Shown here: one piece after another, positions 7,348 to 8,782 of the stretch
Layout: each line of letters begins with the position of its first letter
How positions within the stretch are numbered: position 1 is the first letter of the stretch
From: Candidatus Zipacnadia bacterium
GTDB lineage: Bacteria > Armatimonadota > Zipacnadia > Zipacnadales > UBA5352
NCBI GenBank assembly: GCA_029820915.1
Contig: JALGUI010000097.1
Span: 1-8,782 of the forward strand
Reading direction: 5' to 3'
DNA length: 8,782 bases
The notes under the pieces: model-generated
Told to the model about the DNA's origin: nothing
The model's database searches: none
What the model saw: the letters and a program-made list of their open reading frames with translations, nothing else
Made by a program: the position numbers and the translations under genes

Positions 7348-8782
7348 CCACACGAGTGGCGCCGCCCGGCGTGACGTTGCGGCCCTGGGCATCGAAGGCC
7401 GCGCTGAAGTCACCCTCGACGATGAGCCGGTCGCCCTCGGTGCGCTGGCTGACGCCGGCGCCCGGTGAGCCCGTGCCCGACGGGTAGGTCGAGTCGCGCA
7501 GCGTCAGCACCGAGATGAGCTTGCCGGTCTCAGGTTCGAAGTAGAGGATCGCGCCGGTCGGGTTCAGGGAGTCGAGGTCCCACACGAGCGGCGCGCGGCC
7601 ACGGCCGGAATCCTCCCGGAGGTTGACGACCTCCGCGGCCTCCACCAGCACGCCGGGGGGGCCGCCCGGGCCGCAGCCGGCGGCAGACGCGAGCGGCGAG
7701 ATCTGCAGGCTGCCCAGCGCCGCGGGGCGGATGCCGATGCGCACGAAGCTGCGGTAGCCATCATGGCCGAAGGCGACGATGCCCGCGTAGGCTGAGGGCC
7801 AGATCGGGTCGTTGCCGCCCCAGTCGGAGCCGGCGGGGCCGATGAGCACGCGGTCGGTCTGCATGGTGGGACTGCCAAGATCCGCATGGTGCTCGTCGAG
7901 GCTGTTGTGGGTGAGGCCGAACTTGGCCCACGGGCTCTCGGTCTCCTGGAGCACGAGTTCCCGGTCGGCCCCGCCCGCGTCTGATTCGTAGCAGATGAAG
8001 CGGCCATCGGATGACCAGCACGGCCTCATCTGCATTCCCCGCGACGCTGAGAAGTCGTAGGGCGTCCCGGAGCCGATGTTGGTCACCCATACGTCGGCGA
8101 CGTTGTCGTAGGCCATTCGATTGTACCTAGGATGGAAGCTGGGCGAGTTCTCGCCGTCCGGCGTGGTTGTCCGCTGTACCTGGTTGCTGCCATCGGCGTT
8201 CATCTCGTAGATGTCGCGGGGGAGGGCCCGCTCGCTGACGAACAGGATCGTGGGGTCATCCAGCCTGGGCGACCAGTCGGGGGCGTAGTCGTCGCTGGCG
8301 TGCGTGCTGAGATTGTCGGGGGAGCTGCCGTCGAGGAAGGTCGAGTAGATCTCGCGGTTCCCGCTGATGTCTCTGTCGAAGGCAATCCTGCGCCCGGCCG
8401 GTCCGAAGGTCGGGTTGTGCTCGTTGTCCGTGTCGGTGGTGATTGCGTGGACGCCCGAGCCGTCGGCGTTCATGATCATGATCTCGGAGTCTTGCCCCGA
8501 CCACGCCCGGTCGAAGGCGATCAGGGCGCCGTCGGGCGACCAGCAGGGGGCCACGACCAGCAGGGGGCCACCTCATAGGCGGCATTGTCGGTGAGCTTGA
8601 CGCGGTTGGAGCCATCCAGGTTGCAGACCCAGATGTCCGGTGAGGCGTTGCCATAGGTGAAGACAATCCGGTCGAGCATGGCCGTGGAGGCGAGGTAGTT
8701 GATGGTGGAGCCGTGCAGGGCGACGAGCGACATGCCTTCACCAACAGGGATGTTCTGGGCGACGAAGCCCGCGGCGGAGGCG
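7310..8782 (-). pseudogene. Gene F: type II TolB-like propeller lipoprotein, frameshifted by a 17-bp duplication, 5' end beyond the window
   Basis: The visible part lacks only the signal peptide, linker and start of the lead-in. From the right edge it reads ASAAGFVAQNIP, then MSLVALHGSTINYLASTAMLDR and blade 1 (SPDIWVCNLDGSNRVKLTDNAAYE). At the first WSPDG the frame breaks, because 17 bases (gaccagcagggggccac on the plus strand) occur twice in tandem. As sequenced, translation runs into WPPAGRPTAP and stops at 8521. The rest of the protein, 7310-8554, is open in another frame; removing one 17-bp copy restores YEVAPCWSPDG exactly. Downstream are the remaining blades (WSGQDSEIMIMNADGSG, DDPTILFVSERALPRDIYEMN, RPCWSSDGRFICY) and the C-terminal region with GSDWGG and the variant NLREDSGRG. 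A GTG at 8554 opens the downstream frame but has no plausible ribosome site, so a separate gene there is unlikely. The break is real decay, a switch or an assembly error. Confidence 0.85.
8538..8571. repeat. Perfect 17-bp tandem duplication inside gene F
   Basis: Bases 8538-8554 and 8555-8571 are identical copies of gaccagcagggggccac. The unit length is not a multiple of three, so it shifts the frame of gene F. Paralogues B and D have a single copy of the equivalent sequence (coding P.WSPDG), so the second copy is the derived state. Confidence 0.95.

Noticed and set aside
7310..8554. The downstream part of gene F as a separate gene starting at GTG 8554.
   Set aside because: The start falls in the middle of propeller sequence within the 17-bp duplication, with no ribosome site or signal peptide; it is better read as the rest of a frameshifted gene.
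1..8782. The regular array as a CRISPR or mobile-element repeat.
   Set aside because: The repeat units are protein-coding genes of about 1.65 kb with ordinary coding divergence; no short repeats with spacers, transposase or terminal inverted repeats are seen.

Overview
The window is one block of six related genes, all on the minus strand and so transcribed from right to left. They sit head to tail with gaps of only about 28 to 40 bases. In transcription order they are F (7310 to past the right edge), E (5651-7273), D (4012-5622), C (2349-3971), B (687-2315) and A (650 to past the left edge). No other gene type, RNA gene, mobile element, CRISPR array or gene-free stretch over 300 bases is visible. 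Both ends are cut inside a family member, so the array probably continues outside the window.

B, C, D and E are intact and encode lipoproteins of 536-542 residues with one architecture. Each has a lipoprotein signal peptide ending in a lipobox, a Pro/Gly-rich linker, a short conserved lead-in, six TolB-like (PD40/WD40-like) repeats that should form a six-bladed beta-propeller, and a conserved C-terminal region of about 185 residues that I do not recognise (landmarks GSDWGG and NLREDAGRG). They are expected to be exported and lipid-anchored, but nothing in the sequence identifies a ligand, enzyme activity or partner.

The array is not a simple run of copies. Two subtypes alternate: type II (F, D, B) and type I (E, C, A). 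The repeating unit is a II-I gene pair of about 3.3 kb, present as F-E, D-C and B-A. The F-E and B-A junctions are nearly identical at DNA level (74 of 77 bases). D looks mosaic: its propeller resembles F and its C-terminal region resembles B. This suggests growth by pair duplication followed by recombination or gene conversion.

Both outermost genes carry a frame break. F has a perfect 17-bp tandem duplication (8538-8571). A lacks one base near 439-440. Either could be real decay, reversible switching or an assembly error; reads would decide.

Organism: the DNA is GC-rich, and lipoboxes followed by Cys-Gly fit a bacterium with lipid-anchored envelope proteins. Large families of secreted PD40 lipoproteins suggest an environmental, possibly uncultured lineage. 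The sequence does not support naming a phylum.
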